Positions 35,371-44,191 are shown, numbered from the stretch's first letter. The stretch: DNA of 64,000 nt from Candidatus Zixiibacteriota bacterium (GCA_029860345.1 JAOUBJ010000011.1:1-64000), one strand, 5' to 3'. Numbers and translations are program-made. Notes: generated by a model from the sequence alone, not told the origin.

Positions 35371-35571
35371 ATGTTTGCGATAATGCAAGAGAAAGCACCC
35401 AGCCGCCGACCGTTTCTGGGAATGCACTTTAAGTGCTGTAAACTGTATTCCCGGATCTATCTGAATAAGAAGCAGACCGCCTTTGTCGGCTGGTGTCCAA
35501 AGTGTGCCTCAAAAGTGGAAGTGAGAGTTTCCCCCACCGGCAGTGACTCGCAGTTTTTCACCGCCGGGTGA
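35371..35571 (+). CDS. Zinc-ribbon-like microprotein
   Basis: A 66-residue protein with CC in FKCCKLY and CPKC in GWCPKCASKV, which could form one small zinc site, and the strongly patterned tail VEVRVSPTGSDSQFF. Its regular composition, unlike the flanking repeats, suggests a real gene. The start is uncertain (ATG at 35371 or 35383). It lies 130 bases before the archaemetzincin-like gene on the same strand, separated by a perfect palindrome. I have the impression this pattern recurs in other bacteria, but cannot verify it. Confidence 0.6.
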   Translation: MFAIMQEKAPSRRPFLGMHFKCCKLYSRIYLNKKQTAFVGWCPKCASKVEVRVSPTGSDSQFFTAG

Positions 35572-35580
35572 AAAGATGAA

Positions 35581-35690
35581 CGGGCAGACCGGGAGGTCTG
35601 CCCGCGCACGAATTGAGTAGGGTGGGTCCGTCTTCGCCTGCGCGCTGCGGCGTGAACCCGCCAAGGGGCAGACGAGGGCGTCTGCCGCCC
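35581..35690. repeat. Two perfect palindromes flanking a repeat word
   Basis: 35581-35604 has 10-bp arms CGGGCAGACC/GGTCTGCCCG with a GGGA loop; 35667-35686 has arms GGCAGACG/CGTCTGCC with loop AGGG. Between them is the GTGGGTCCGTCTTCGCCTGCG word also seen near 11040 and 42095. Confidence 0.7.
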
Positions 35691-35702
35691 ACAGGAATGA
35701 AT

Positions 35703-36245
35703 ATGGCCTTTTTGAAATCGAAAATAGTCGTAGTCCCGGTCGGCGAGGTCGACTTTTCGGTGGTCAATAGATTGGCCGCCGAGATCGGCCCGGTGTTCAA
35801 CCGCTCGGTCGACATTCTCAAGGGGATGAAGACACCGGATGAGGCCCACAATGTCGTTCGTAACCAGTATTACGCACCGGTCGTGCTGTCCAAGCTGGAG
35901 CGAATTAAATCCAATGCGCGCGAGAAAGTGATTGCGGTTTTCGAAGAAGATTTGTATTTGCCTGATGAGGCATACATACTGGGATATGCGGACTGTCTGG
36001 CCGGAACGGCCATTGTGTCGCTGTTTCGCATCCGTTTGGAGTTTTACGGCCTGCCGGAGGATGAAGCCAAGGTCTATCCGCGCTTGTTCAAAGAGGCCAT
36101 TCACCAGGCGGCGCACTTGTTCGAACTGTCGGAGTGTCGCAATCCCAAGTGTGTGAATTATTTTAGCCAGATGATGTTGGACATTGACACCAAAAGCGAC
36201 AAGTTCTGTGACATCTGCCGCCGTCAGTTGACGGGGGTGGTGTGA
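35703..36245 (+). CDS. Archaemetzincin-like protein lacking catalytic residues
   Basis: A 180-residue protein with the archaemetzincin layout. The active-site region should read HExxHxxGxxHC followed by CxM and CxxC. Here it is HQAAHLFELSEC at 134-145, then RNPKCVNYF and FCDIC. The structural cysteines are kept, but the catalytic Glu is Gln135, the glycine is Glu141 and the third zinc ligand His is Glu144. So it should not act as a normal metalloprotease. The ATG at 35703 is preferred (AGGA 7 bases upstream); 35697 is possible. Followed 27 bases later by a coiled-coil membrane protein. Confidence 0.82.
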   Translation: MAFLKSKIVVVPVGEVDFSVVNRLAAEIGPVFNRSVDILKGMKTPDEAHNVVRNQYYAPVVLSKLERIKSNAREKVIAVFEEDLYLPDEAYILGYADCLAGTAIVSLFRIRLEFYGLPEDEAKVYPRLFKEAIHQAAHLFELSECRNPKCVNYFSQMMLDIDTKSDKFCDICRRQLTGVV

Positions 36246-36272
36246 GTAGAAAAGGCGCGGGGACATGAGACT

Positions 36273-36707
36273 ATGGCGGAGAAAAAACCACTAACACCAG
36301 TTGTTCGTAACCGATTGCTGCGACTAGTTCTGAGGGCATTTCCGTTGCCGTTCATTCCTGTTCCTGAGTTGTATGACCTTTTTCTCGATCTACGTCGTTC
36401 CGAGGGCGACGTCGATCAGCAGGTCACTGAAGCTATTGACTCCCTTAGAAAGACCACTAATCTAGTAGATAGACTTGAAGGCGGGCTGAAGGAACGCTCT
36501 GAAAAACTGGCCCGCCTCCGCGAGGATTACAACAAGCTCTCAAGCTTGGCAAACATCGAACGTGAGAACGCAGAAGCCTTTGTAAAACAACTTGAAGAAA
36601 CAGTGGGCAAAGGTAAATCTAAAGATAGGTGGCTTTCGTTGGGGTTCAGCCTTCTTTCAGGACTCGTATTCTTCATACTAGGAATTATATTCGCCAATGC
36701 CTTTTGA
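36273..36707 (+). CDS. Coiled-coil protein with C-terminal membrane anchor
   Basis: A 144-residue protein: basic N-terminus (VVRNRLLRLVLRAFPLPFIP), a heptad-rich central helix (~50-110, RKTTNLVDRLEGGLKERSEKLARLREDYNKL) and one C-terminal membrane segment (SLGFSLLSGLVFFILGIIFANAF). No family recognised. It lies between the archaemetzincin-like gene and the helicase, possibly one operon. A tail-anchor topology is inferred. Confidence 0.75.
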   Translation: MAEKKPLTPVVRNRLLRLVLRAFPLPFIPVPELYDLFLDLRRSEGDVDQQVTEAIDSLRKTTNLVDRLEGGLKERSEKLARLREDYNKLSSLANIERENAEAFVKQLEETVGKGKSKDRWLSLGFSLLSGLVFFILGIIFANAF

Positions 36708-36767
36708 AGATTGCGGATCATGCGTTTTTTTGGGGCGCTGTGGATACAACTATAAGTAGCTAGAATC

Positions 36768-39044
36768 ATGACACTTGACCAAATAATCGACCTGCTTAAA
36801 AGCGACGATGACTTCCAAAAGAACATCGTCCAGTGGAAGACCATCCCGGCGCGTGAAGCTATTACCGAAGACTTCCCCTCCAACCTTGATCCGCGAATAG
36901 TCGGTACGTTGGCTGAAAAGGGAATCGAGAATCTCTACACTCATCAGGCTGAAGCAGTCCGGATGGTGCAGGAGGGTCGTGACATTGTTGTTGTGACGCC
37001 GACAGCATCGGGCAAGACGCTGTGCTACAACCTGCCGGTGCTGAATCGTATCCTTGCCGAGCCAGAGACACGCGCTCTCTACCTTTTCCCCACTAAGGCA
37101 CTTTCACAGGATCAACTGGGTGAGGTGCATGATTTTATCGAGAAACTTGATGTCGACATCAAGACCTACACCTTCGACGGCGACACGCCCAACTCGGCCC
37201 GCCGCGCAATTCGTTCGGCCGGACATATCGTTATCACCAACCCGGACATGCTGCACACCGGCATCCTGCCGCATCATACCAAGTGGATCAAACTTTTCGA
37301 GAACCTTCGGTATGTCGTGATCGATGAGGTGCATCATTACCGCGGTGTTTTTGGATCGCATCTGGCCAATGTCGTCAAGCGCCTGCACCGAATCTGCAAG
37401 TTCTATGGTTCCAACCCGGTGTTTATATGTTGTTCGGCGACTATTGCCAACCCGGACAGTCTGGCATCACGAATCATCGGACGCGATGTGGCGCTTATCG
37501 ACAACAACGGCGCCCCTTCGGGTGAAAAGCACTTTGTTATTTACAACCCGCCGGTGATCAATAAGCAGCTCGGCATTCGCAAATCGGCGGTCAACGAAGC
37601 CTCGCGGTTGGCCGCTCGCGTTTTGAGGCACCGTATTCAAACGATAGTGTTTGCTCGCTACCGGCTTTATGTCGAAGTACTGCTGACCTACTTGCAGCGT
37701 GAGCTAAAAGGAGACTTTGGGCGCGGTATCAACATCGCCGGTTATCGTGGCGGCTATCTGCCGAACGAACGCCGTCAAATCGAACGCGGACTGCGCGATG
37801 GTTCCATCCACGGCGTGGTGTCCACCAACGCGCTGGAGTTGGGGGTGGACATTGGCAGCCTTGAGGTTTCTATAATCGTCGGCTACCCCGGCTCGATTGC
37901 ATCGTTGTGGCAGCAGGCCGGACGAGCCGGACGACGCAACGCCGGCTCGCTGACTATCATGGTGGCCAATTCTTCGGCTATCAATCAGTTTTTGTGCGCC
38001 GAGCCGAAGTATATTTTTGATCGCACGCCGGAGTCGGGCATTATCGATCCCGACAATCTGATAATCAGAACCAATCACCTCAAGTGCGGCGCCTTTGAAC
38101 TTCCTTACGACGAAGAAGAGACCAGTATGTCCGACGGCACCGTTGAGATTCTCGACTACCTGGCCGAGAGCAATGTGATCAGGCAATCGGGCGATCGCTA
38201 TCACTGGTCGTCGGAGATCTATCCGGCCCAGGAAGTATCGCTGCGCTCGGCTTCGCCTCAGAACTTCGTCATACTGAACGAAAGCAAACAGGCGCAGGTG
38301 ATCGGAGAAGTGGACTATTTCTCAGCGCCGATCTTTCTGCACCCGGAGGCTATTTACCTGCATTCAGCCAATCAGTATCAGGTTACCAATCTCGACTGGG
38401 AAGGACGCAAAGCATACGTCAAAGAGGTCAAGGTCGACTACTACACCGACGCCGAGACCAAGACCGATCTCAAAGTGCTGGCCATTAACGATGAAACCGG
38501 GTTCGGCGATTCTCTGATGAACTGCGGAGAGGTATCCGTTACTTCGGTCACCGTCATGTTCAAAAAGATCAAGTTCCAAACGCATGAGAACGTCGGCTCG
38601 GGCAAACTGGAGCTGCCCGAACTGGAGATGCACACCAATGCCTTCTGGTATGCCTTCCCTTCCGACGTCCCGAATCAAGTGGGGCTGGACGGTTCCGCCT
38701 TCGGCGGCGCGTTGCGCGGACTGGCCAATATCTTAGGCAAAATAGCTCCCTTGTGGGTGATGTGCGATCCTCGCGACCTTCGTTCCATCTCACAGGTTCG
38801 CGCACCGTTCACCGAGCGACCGACTGTTTACATCTACGAGAACATCCCCGGCGGAGTCGGGCTTTCGGAAAAACTGTTCAACGAACACGAGCCGCTGTGG
38901 GAATCCTGCCTGGACCATCTCAGGCAGTGTCCATGCAAAGACGGCTGCCCATCTTGTGTCGGCCCGGCCATGGAAGTGGGTCACGAGGGCAAAGAGGGTG
39001 CTATCCGTCTGATGGAGTTCATGCTGGCTCACGTTCCGGTCTGA
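36768..39044 (+). CDS. DEAD/DEAH-box helicase with DUF1998-type zinc site (MrfA/YprA-like)
   Basis: A 758-residue superfamily 2 helicase: Q-motif-like YTHQAEAV, Walker A PTASGKTLCYN, Walker B DEVHHYRG, SAT motif CCSATIAN, motif VI QQAGRAGRRN. The C-terminal region holds the four-cysteine metal site CPCKDGCPSC of the DUF1998 family, to which the DNA repair helicase MrfA belongs. A role in processing damaged DNA is likely by family. Full length. No MrfB-type exonuclease neighbour is seen. Confidence 0.93.
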   Translation: MTLDQIIDLLKSDDDFQKNIVQWKTIPAREAITEDFPSNLDPRIVGTLAEKGIENLYTHQAEAVRMVQEGRDIVVVTPTASGKTLCYNLPVLNRILAEPETRALYLFPTKALSQDQLGEVHDFIEKLDVDIKTYTFDGDTPNSARRAIRSAGHIVITNPDMLHTGILPHHTKWIKLFENLRYVVIDEVHHYRGVFGSHLANVVKRLHRICKFYGSNPVFICCSATIANPDSLASRIIGRDVALIDNNGAPSGEKHFVIYNPPVINKQLGIRKSAVNEASRLAARVLRHRIQTIVFARYRLYVEVLLTYLQRELKGDFGRGINIAGYRGGYLPNERRQIERGLRDGSIHGVVSTNALELGVDIGSLEVSIIVGYPGSIASLWQQAGRAGRRNAGSLTIMVANSSAINQFLCAEPKYIFDRTPESGIIDPDNLIIRTNHLKCGAFELPYDEEETSMSDGTVEILDYLAESNVIRQSGDRYHWSSEIYPAQEVSLRSASPQNFVILNESKQAQVIGEVDYFSAPIFLHPEAIYLHSANQYQVTNLDWEGRKAYVKEVKVDYYTDAETKTDLKVLAINDETGFGDSLMNCGEVSVTSVTVMFKKIKFQTHENVGSGKLELPELEMHTNAFWYAFPSDVPNQVGLDGSAFGGALRGLANILGKIAPLWVMCDPRDLRSISQVRAPFTERPTVYIYENIPGGVGLSEKLFNEHEPLWESCLDHLRQCPCKDGCPSCVGPAMEVGHEGKEGAIRLMEFMLAHVPV

Positions 39045-39142
39045 CCCATGAATGGGCTTCTTGCGCCGCGCGGTGATAAATCACTTTCTTGCCCTTCGCG
39101 GCGATAAATCGCTTTTTTGCCCTTCGCGCGCATCCATGTCAT

Positions 39143-39697
39143 CCCGAGCGGAGTCGAGGGGTGGCACTTTTCCGGGGCGACACAAGGCCGCCCCCTACAG
39201 AAGAACCCACTTGGCGCAAAGCCTCCAGGTGGGGTACCGAAGTAGAACCTATCACTCGCGTAGCGGCGGGGCTTGTCTCCGCCGATCAAGTCATCCTGAG
39301 CGCAGTCGAAGGGTGGCACTTTTCCGGGGCGACACAAGGCCGCCCCCTACAGAAGAACCCACTTGGCGCAAAGCCTCCAGGTGGGGTACCGAAGTAGAAC
39401 CTATCAGTCGCGCAGCGGCGGGGCTTGTCTCCGCCGACCAAGTCATCCTGAGCGCGGCCGAAGGGTGGCACTTTTCCGGGGCGACACAAGGCCGCCCCCT
39501 ACAGAAGGACCCACCTGGCGCAAAGCCTTTAGGTGGGGTACCGAAGTACACCTATCCCTCGCGTGGCGGCGGGGCTTGTCTCCGCCGACCAAGTCATCCT
39601 GAGCGCAGTCGAAGGGTGGCACTTTTCCGGGGCGACACAAGGCCGCCCCCTACAGAAGGACCCACCTGGCGCAAAGCCTTTAGGTGGGGTACCGAAG
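39143..39697. repeat. 152-bp tandem repeat, about 3.6 copies
   Basis: The word GTGGCACTTTTCCGGGG occurs at 39161, 39313, 39465 and 39616, i.e. with periods of 152, 152 and 151. Each unit carries GGCCGCCCCCTACAGAAG and GGTGGGGTACCGAAG words and a TCATCCTGAGCGCAGTCGAAGG word shared with dispersed repeats. Units differ by scattered substitutions. No gene is seen from 39045 to 39899; open frames across it are a by-product of the period being near a multiple of 3. Confidence 0.85.
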
Positions 39698-39899
39698 ATG
39701 GCGGGTCTGCCAACCCGGCCATATTGTCGCACTGCAACATGGCGTCTTCGGTCGCATATTTTGCGCCGGCCAATTCCGCCCTTGTATAAACAAACAGTAC
39801 ACTCTATCTTAATAGGCAAGCACACACTGTAGCAGGGTATCGCTACGCATTTGAACAAACCAGGTTGGTCCCCGTCCAGCCAAGGATGGAGGAAGAGTG

Positions 39900-40883
39900 A
39901 TGAGGACACGTTTTTGTGTTTTGACCGCGCTGTTGTTGATGCTGCCGTTCAGTATCGCCACGGCGCAGGAGCCTCAATGTGGAGATGCCGACGGCAACGG
40001 ATCGGTGGCTGATATTGGCGATATACTCGCTATATTGGAGTACATTTGCGACAACGGGGACATCGATACGGTCAACGCGGACTTTGATACAAGAATCGGA
40101 GTTACCGTAGCCGACGCCTCGGCGATGTTTCATCTCGAATCGAAGGCGGGCAGCCAGAGTCAATGCAACCCAACCGAAGCATACAGTTTTGATCCTTCCC
40201 CTGCGGACACTATTTATGTCCCGTACATCAACGGCATTTCAAACGATGCCACGCAAGTCTTTCTGCCGGTGGGAATGACTCTCAGCCAGGCCTACAAGAC
40301 CTGTTTCTATCTACCCATTCTCCACCAGGCTGACGGTTCAAACAACACGTTTGAGTACAACCGAGCATATTTCTTGGGGGAAGGTCTTAGTTTTATTCCC
40401 TGGGGGAGCGATCCTCCGCTGGCGGACACCCTGGTGCTCGCAGGCTCCACCTTCTCGGGAGGGGTGGCGGGCAACCACATCTGGTTCTCGCTTGAGTACC
40501 AACGAACCGTCGCCGGTGAAGGAGCTATCGTCACGTCTCTCACTGATCGGTACAACCCGCTCAGGTACGCTGTCGGTAGGTCTCTAGGCGGAATCGGTGG
40601 AGAACGAGATTTGGACCTCTTCCGCCCGGTGGTTGTATATGTCGATGTATCATTCCCGATGGGTGACTGTGATTGTAGCGGCGAGTTGGATATTGCCGAT
40701 CTGGTCTGTGTTGTCGATCATATATTCAACTTTGGTCCGACCTGCCATCCGTACATGCAACCGTATAGCGTTCATATTCTGGACGCAGACTGTTCCGGCA
40801 GCGCCGATATCGCCGACCTGGTGTACATTGTCGACCACATGTTCAACGGCGGACCGGCGCCGTGTAATCCGTTCGCACCGTAG
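39900..40883 (+). CDS. Secreted dockerin-like repeat protein
   Basis: A 327-residue protein with signal peptide (LTALLLMLPFSIATAQ). It begins with a dockerin-like loop (CGDADGNGSVADIGDILAIL), has a middle cohesin-like or carbohydrate-binding-like beta region, and ends with two dockerin-like loops (DCDCSGELDIADLVCVVDHIF and DADCSGSADIADLVYIVDHMFNGGPAP). Calcium-binding positions D-x-D/N-x-S/D-G are visible. The next gene is a tandem duplicate of it, with the same layout. Role unknown; dockerins bind cohesins, and no cohesin has been recognised here. Confidence 0.88.
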   Translation: MRTRFCVLTALLLMLPFSIATAQEPQCGDADGNGSVADIGDILAILEYICDNGDIDTVNADFDTRIGVTVADASAMFHLESKAGSQSQCNPTEAYSFDPSPADTIYVPYINGISNDATQVFLPVGMTLSQAYKTCFYLPILHQADGSNNTFEYNRAYFLGEGLSFIPWGSDPPLADTLVLAGSTFSGGVAGNHIWFSLEYQRTVAGEGAIVTSLTDRYNPLRYAVGRSLGGIGGERDLDLFRPVVVYVDVSFPMGDCDCSGELDIADLVCVVDHIFNFGPTCHPYMQPYSVHILDADCSGSADIADLVYIVDHMFNGGPAPCNPFAP

Positions 40884-40906
40884 AAGAGGAATACTCGGAG
40901 GACAGC

Positions 40907-41881
40907 ATGAGGATGCTGGTTTGTGTAGCGATTGTGGGGCTGGCCTTGGCCGGACCGGCTGCTGCCCAGGAGATTCTCTGCGGCGATGTCAATAGTGACG
41001 AAGCAGTCGATATCAGCGACTTGCTCGACTTCATGGATTACCTGGGCGGCAACACCGACATAGACACGGCAGCGGGTGAGTATGACCATCGTGTCGGCGT
41101 ATCCATTTGCGACCTCTGGGCTATGGTTTTTTACTGGGTGGGTCCCAAGGCAAGCTGGGGTGATTGCAATCCCACCGAACAGTACGGATTCTCCCTGTCG
41201 GCTACCGACACCGTCTATATCCCATCCGTCAGCGGCATCCGCGAGGAAGTCACAGAGGTTTTTCTTCCGGTCGCCATGACCTTCGAAGGGGACCGTGGTT
41301 CCTTCCATTGGCCACTGCTCCACCAGGCAGCAGGTTCAAACGGTGTGTTCGGCCTGACTCAGGCTCTTTCCCACCACGAAGGTGACTCAACAGGATTGCT
41401 CCTGGAAGTTAGTGATCCTTTGCTGGGTGATACGGTGGCCCTGACCGGGCTTCTGTTTCTGGAGATCGGTAGTCCGGAGGGCAATCACATCTGGTTCTCG
41501 CTGCACTACGAACGCACCGGAAGCGGCACCGGCGATATTGTGACAGAGTTGACGGATCGCTATTACCCTCTCAATTACACTGTGGCGCGACAGACAGGTC
41601 AGACCGACGCAGACCTCTTTCGCCCGGTCGTCGTGTCGGTCGATGTCTCGTTTCCCATGGGAGACTCAGATTGCAACGGCCAGTTGGACATTACAGACTT
41701 AGTGACTATGGTCGACCATGTGTTCGGAGGTGGCAGTGTCTGCCGCCCTTATGTACAACCTTATGGTCTGCATATCCTGGACATGGACTGCTCCGGCAAC
41801 TACGACATTTCGGATTTGGTTTATACGGTGGATTACATGTTTACCGGTGGCCCAAAACCATGTAACCCGTTTGCACCATAA
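40907..41881 (+). CDS. Secreted dockerin-like repeat protein (tandem paralogue)
   Basis: A 324-residue paralogue of the preceding gene starting 23 bases after it with CTCGGAGG upstream. Layout is identical: signal peptide, CGDVNSDEAVDISDLLDFM loop, middle domain with HIWFSLHYERTGSGTGDIVTELTDRYYPL matching HIWFSLEYQRTVAGEGAIVTSLTDRYNPL of its neighbour, and two terminal loops ([42 protein letters not shown]). Followed by a strong terminator. The duplication is old enough for many substitutions. Confidence 0.88.
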   Translation: MRMLVCVAIVGLALAGPAAAQEILCGDVNSDEAVDISDLLDFMDYLGGNTDIDTAAGEYDHRVGVSICDLWAMVFYWVGPKASWGDCNPTEQYGFSLSATDTVYIPSVSGIREEVTEVFLPVAMTFEGDRGSFHWPLLHQAAGSNGVFGLTQALSHHEGDSTGLLLEVSDPLLGDTVALTGLLFLEIGSPEGNHIWFSLHYERTGSGTGDIVTELTDRYYPLNYTVARQTGQTDADLFRPVVVSVDVSFPMGDSDCNGQLDITDLVTMVDHVFGGGSVCRPYVQPYGLHILDMDCSGNYDISDLVYTVDYMFTGGPKPCNPFAP

Positions 41882-41965
41882 GACGGTTTCCGACCGGCGA
41901 GAGCCACGTCTACCTGGCCACAGCGGGATGAGGCGATTCCCTCGAATCGGCTGCGGCCAACTGAA

Positions 41966-42010
41966 CGACCGTTGCTGAACAAGGAAGTTTGGCAACGGTC
42001 GATTTTTCTT
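41966..42010 (+). terminator. Terminator of the dockerin-like pair
   Basis: Perfect 10-bp stem (CGACCGTTGC at 41966-41975, GCAACGGTCG at 41992-42001), 16-base loop, then ATTTTTCTT. Confidence 0.85.
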
Positions 42011-42084
42011 GGCTTTTCATGTCTTGATTACAACTGTATAGTGGTGATGTCATGATGACGCTCGACGTTGCGTTGGGGTGAGGG

Positions 42085-42236
42085 ACTCGTAGGGTGGGTC
42101 CATCTTCGCCTGCGCGCCGTGGCGTGGACCCGCTAAGTCGTCAGGCAGGTTTGGTAGGTCAGGTCCTTTATGGACCTGACGCAGGACAACAAGTCAGGAC
42201 CACAAGGGTCCTGACCTACAAAGGGCGCCATCCAAC
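42085..42236. repeat. Two adjacent palindromes and repeat words
   Basis: After the terminator the gap carries a GTAGGGTGGGTCCATCTTCGCC word and two hairpins: 42158-42180 (GTCAGGTCC/GGACCTGAC) and 42193-42215 (GTCAGGACC/GGTCCTGAC). No gene. Confidence 0.65.
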
Positions 42237-43091
42237 CTACATGACTCTGCCAGTCTTCTCGATGATCAGGTACAGCCGGTTCGTCTCGGCGAGTGGATCA
42301 GGGCTGCAATCCAACTTGTCCCATAGCCCGACCTTGTCCCAAGTAAGCAAGGGATAGTTGCATACGAATCCTGAAGGGCTGGAAGCTCTAAGTGTCCACA
42401 GTTTTTCGATCGGTCGAGCCAGGGCAACAGTGTCTCCCGCAAAAAAGAACTCGGAACGAAACCGGACATCCGTCGATTCCAGTGAAACCATGAGATTACA
42501 GCAGTCGTTTTCATCGACCAGACCGTTCACCAGATGCTCTTTCAGAAACGGATGATCAGTGTGGAATGCCCGGCGATGGAGGTCGAACAGCCTTCGTTCC
42601 AGCTTAAGGTGCAATTGAGACTTGTACGGCGTGGACAAGAACAAATACCGGCTGGTTACCCGCAGCACCTCCTTCAGGAAGTCACTGCGTTGATCCGGAG
42701 GAACATGCTCCAGGACATCCAACGAGACCACGCAGTCGTATTCGTTGTCCGCGACCGGAAGCGTCTTGCCATCGTAAGTAATGTCCGCCTTTCCTGAGAT
42801 ATTGGCCACATCGATGGAGGAATCTGAAGCCTTCAGAAAGTGTCTAAGTTTTCCCGATAATCCGCCCAGATCCAGGATGGTTCTGCAAGCGTGATACTTG
42901 ATAAAGGATGCAGCCAGATAGTGTCTCTCGAAAGAATCGAAGCCGTTGAACAATTTGTATGTGGCGGCTATGAGGTTACCAAGACGGTTGCCCTCAGCCG
43001 CCGCCCTGTCAAAATCGAATAATCGAAAACCACTCCCCCGCTCGGGTACCGATTCGCGGGAATGAAGTGTGTCTTTGAACGAGATGTTCAT
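42237..43091 (-). CDS. SAM-dependent methyltransferase
   Basis: A 284-residue class I methyltransferase with motif I ILDLGGLSGKLRHFLK, motif II-like ADITYDGKTLPVADNEYDCVVSLDVLEHVPPDQ, as in polyketide/ubiquinone/sugar-type methyltransferases (Methyltransf_11). The ATG at 43091 is taken rather than a GTG at 43112. Not in an operon with neighbours. Substrate unknown; a similar enzyme lies beside the flippase gene at the end of the window. Confidence 0.85.
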   Translation of the reverse strand: MNISFKDTLHSRESVPERGSGFRLFDFDRAAAEGNRLGNLIAATYKLFNGFDSFERHYLAASFIKYHACRTILDLGGLSGKLRHFLKASDSSIDVANISGKADITYDGKTLPVADNEYDCVVSLDVLEHVPPDQRSDFLKEVLRVTSRYLFLSTPYKSQLHLKLERRLFDLHRRAFHTDHPFLKEHLVNGLVDENDCCNLMVSLESTDVRFRSEFFFAGDTVALARPIEKLWTLRASSPSGFVCNYPLLTWDKVGLWDKLDCSPDPLAETNRLYLIIEKTGRVM

Positions 43092-43500
43092 CCAGCCCCC
43101 CGGTTCACACAAGATATGAGACTCCTCTTCAAAAGAGGATCATGGTTGTACTAATTATTGTCGTCAGTGCTTCGTGAGCTTATAAGGGTAACACAATCGT
43201 CGGTCTCCAGTTTGTGCAACATTTGTGCAATACTGACTCCGGGCCCCTCTAACCGCCAACCTGCCTCTCCCCTTGAGGCGTTTTGACGGAGTTCTCAAAC
43301 AGAGTTTCGGTGGGTCTTGCCCAGCAGCGCAGGCTGATTCGTGTGACCCGCCGCTCATGTCTGACGCGCACTTAGGTGTCAGGTCACAATCCCGCTGGAG
43401 CGAGATTAAGACCCAACACCACGGCACACCGGGTTTTTCAACAAGCCTCTGGGCCGGTATTCCATTGTCCGCTGAGATCGCGGCGAAACGGCTGGAAACG
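43092..43500. other. Intergenic stretch without recognised feature
   Basis: About 400 bases between the methyltransferase start and the DsrC terminator. Open frames here are short and have the composition of chance. No promoter of the TTGACA class was found for the methyltransferase. Confidence 0.4.
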
Positions 43501-43502
43501 AC

Positions 43503-43532
43503 AAAAGCCGCCAGGCTATCTGCCCGGCGGCT
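43503..43532 (-). terminator. Terminator of dsrC
   Basis: Minus-strand hairpin AGCCGCC/GGCGGCT (43506-43512 with 43526-43532, 13-base loop), followed by TTTGT, 37 bases after the dsrC stop. Confidence 0.65.
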
Positions 43533-43568
43533 CTGTCACTCTCTGTCGGTCTGCGTATTTTTTTGCGC

Positions 43569-43907
43569 CTACACGCACCCGGTTGGCTTGGCCATTCCCG
43601 CAACTTTGCAAAGCCCAAGGGCCGGACCCGACGGGAACAGCTCGTATACTCTGGCCAGCTTGAAACCGGTCTCCAGGCAGAGCTTGCGGATCAGCGGGGC
43701 CGAGTCGAATCTCAGGTAGTAGGCGCGGATATATTTGATCAGTTTCCAATGGTCGTCGGTCAATTCGTCGACCCCTTCGCTTGTGGCCAGCGCCTTGGCG
43801 ACTTCCTCATTCCATACTCCCGGATTTTGCATGAATCCGAGTTCATCTATCTCAAACTGAATATCGCCTTGTCTCACCGTCGGCACTTGCAGTTCTCCAT
43901 CGACCAT
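43569..43907 (-). CDS. dsrC: DsrC/TusE-family sulfur relay protein
   Basis: A 112-residue DsrC. Conserved features: GFMQNPGVWNEEVAKALA, TDDHWKLIKYIRAYY, and the C-terminal arm with two cysteines separated by 10 residues, LC-KVAGMAKPTG-CV, the last Cys being penultimate. Both cysteines are present, as in DsrC proteins that carry trisulfide intermediates for DsrAB/DsrMKJOP, unlike TusE, which keeps only the last. Start codon chosen without a strong ribosome-binding site. No dsrAB or tus gene is visible in the window, so it is orphaned here. Confidence 0.9.
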   Translation of the reverse strand: MVDGELQVPTVRQGDIQFEIDELGFMQNPGVWNEEVAKALATSEGVDELTDDHWKLIKYIRAYYLRFDSAPLIRKLCLETGFKLARVYELFPSGPALGLCKVAGMAKPTGCV

Positions 43908-44103
43908 TTGCCGGCTGCGCTCTTCGGGGCCGCTGCTCAGCCGGGCTGTCGTGTTGTTTTGCTCCCTTACTTCACAATATCGGCAGACTTTGTGAAAAAG
44001 GTAACAATCTCTTTGGGGCCAATCTAAACATTATCTCTGTTTTGTCAAGAGGTTTTAGCTGATGCAGGACTAAAGAGGTCACCTACACCCTTTTCTCTGT
44101 TCT

Positions 44104-44132
44104 TGACAATGCCAACCTTAACATGTATTATA
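44104..44132 (+). promoter_or_regulatory. Sigma-70 promoter upstream of the decayed dockerin gene
   Basis: TTGACA (44104-44109), 17-base spacer, TATTAT (44127-44132). It lies 60 bases before the ATG at 44192. Confidence 0.65.
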
Positions 44133-44191
44133 TAGACCAACATAGTACGATATCAATCGTGCTCGTTTGGTCTGCCCGACCGGAGGTTACA

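Noticed and set aside
39052-39789. Long plus-strand open frame over the tandem repeat
   Set aside because: It consists of the 152-bp repeat translated in rotating frames, with no start signal; the repeat explains it.
43563-44027. Plus-strand open frame over dsrC
   Set aside because: Antisense to the clearly recognisable DsrC.
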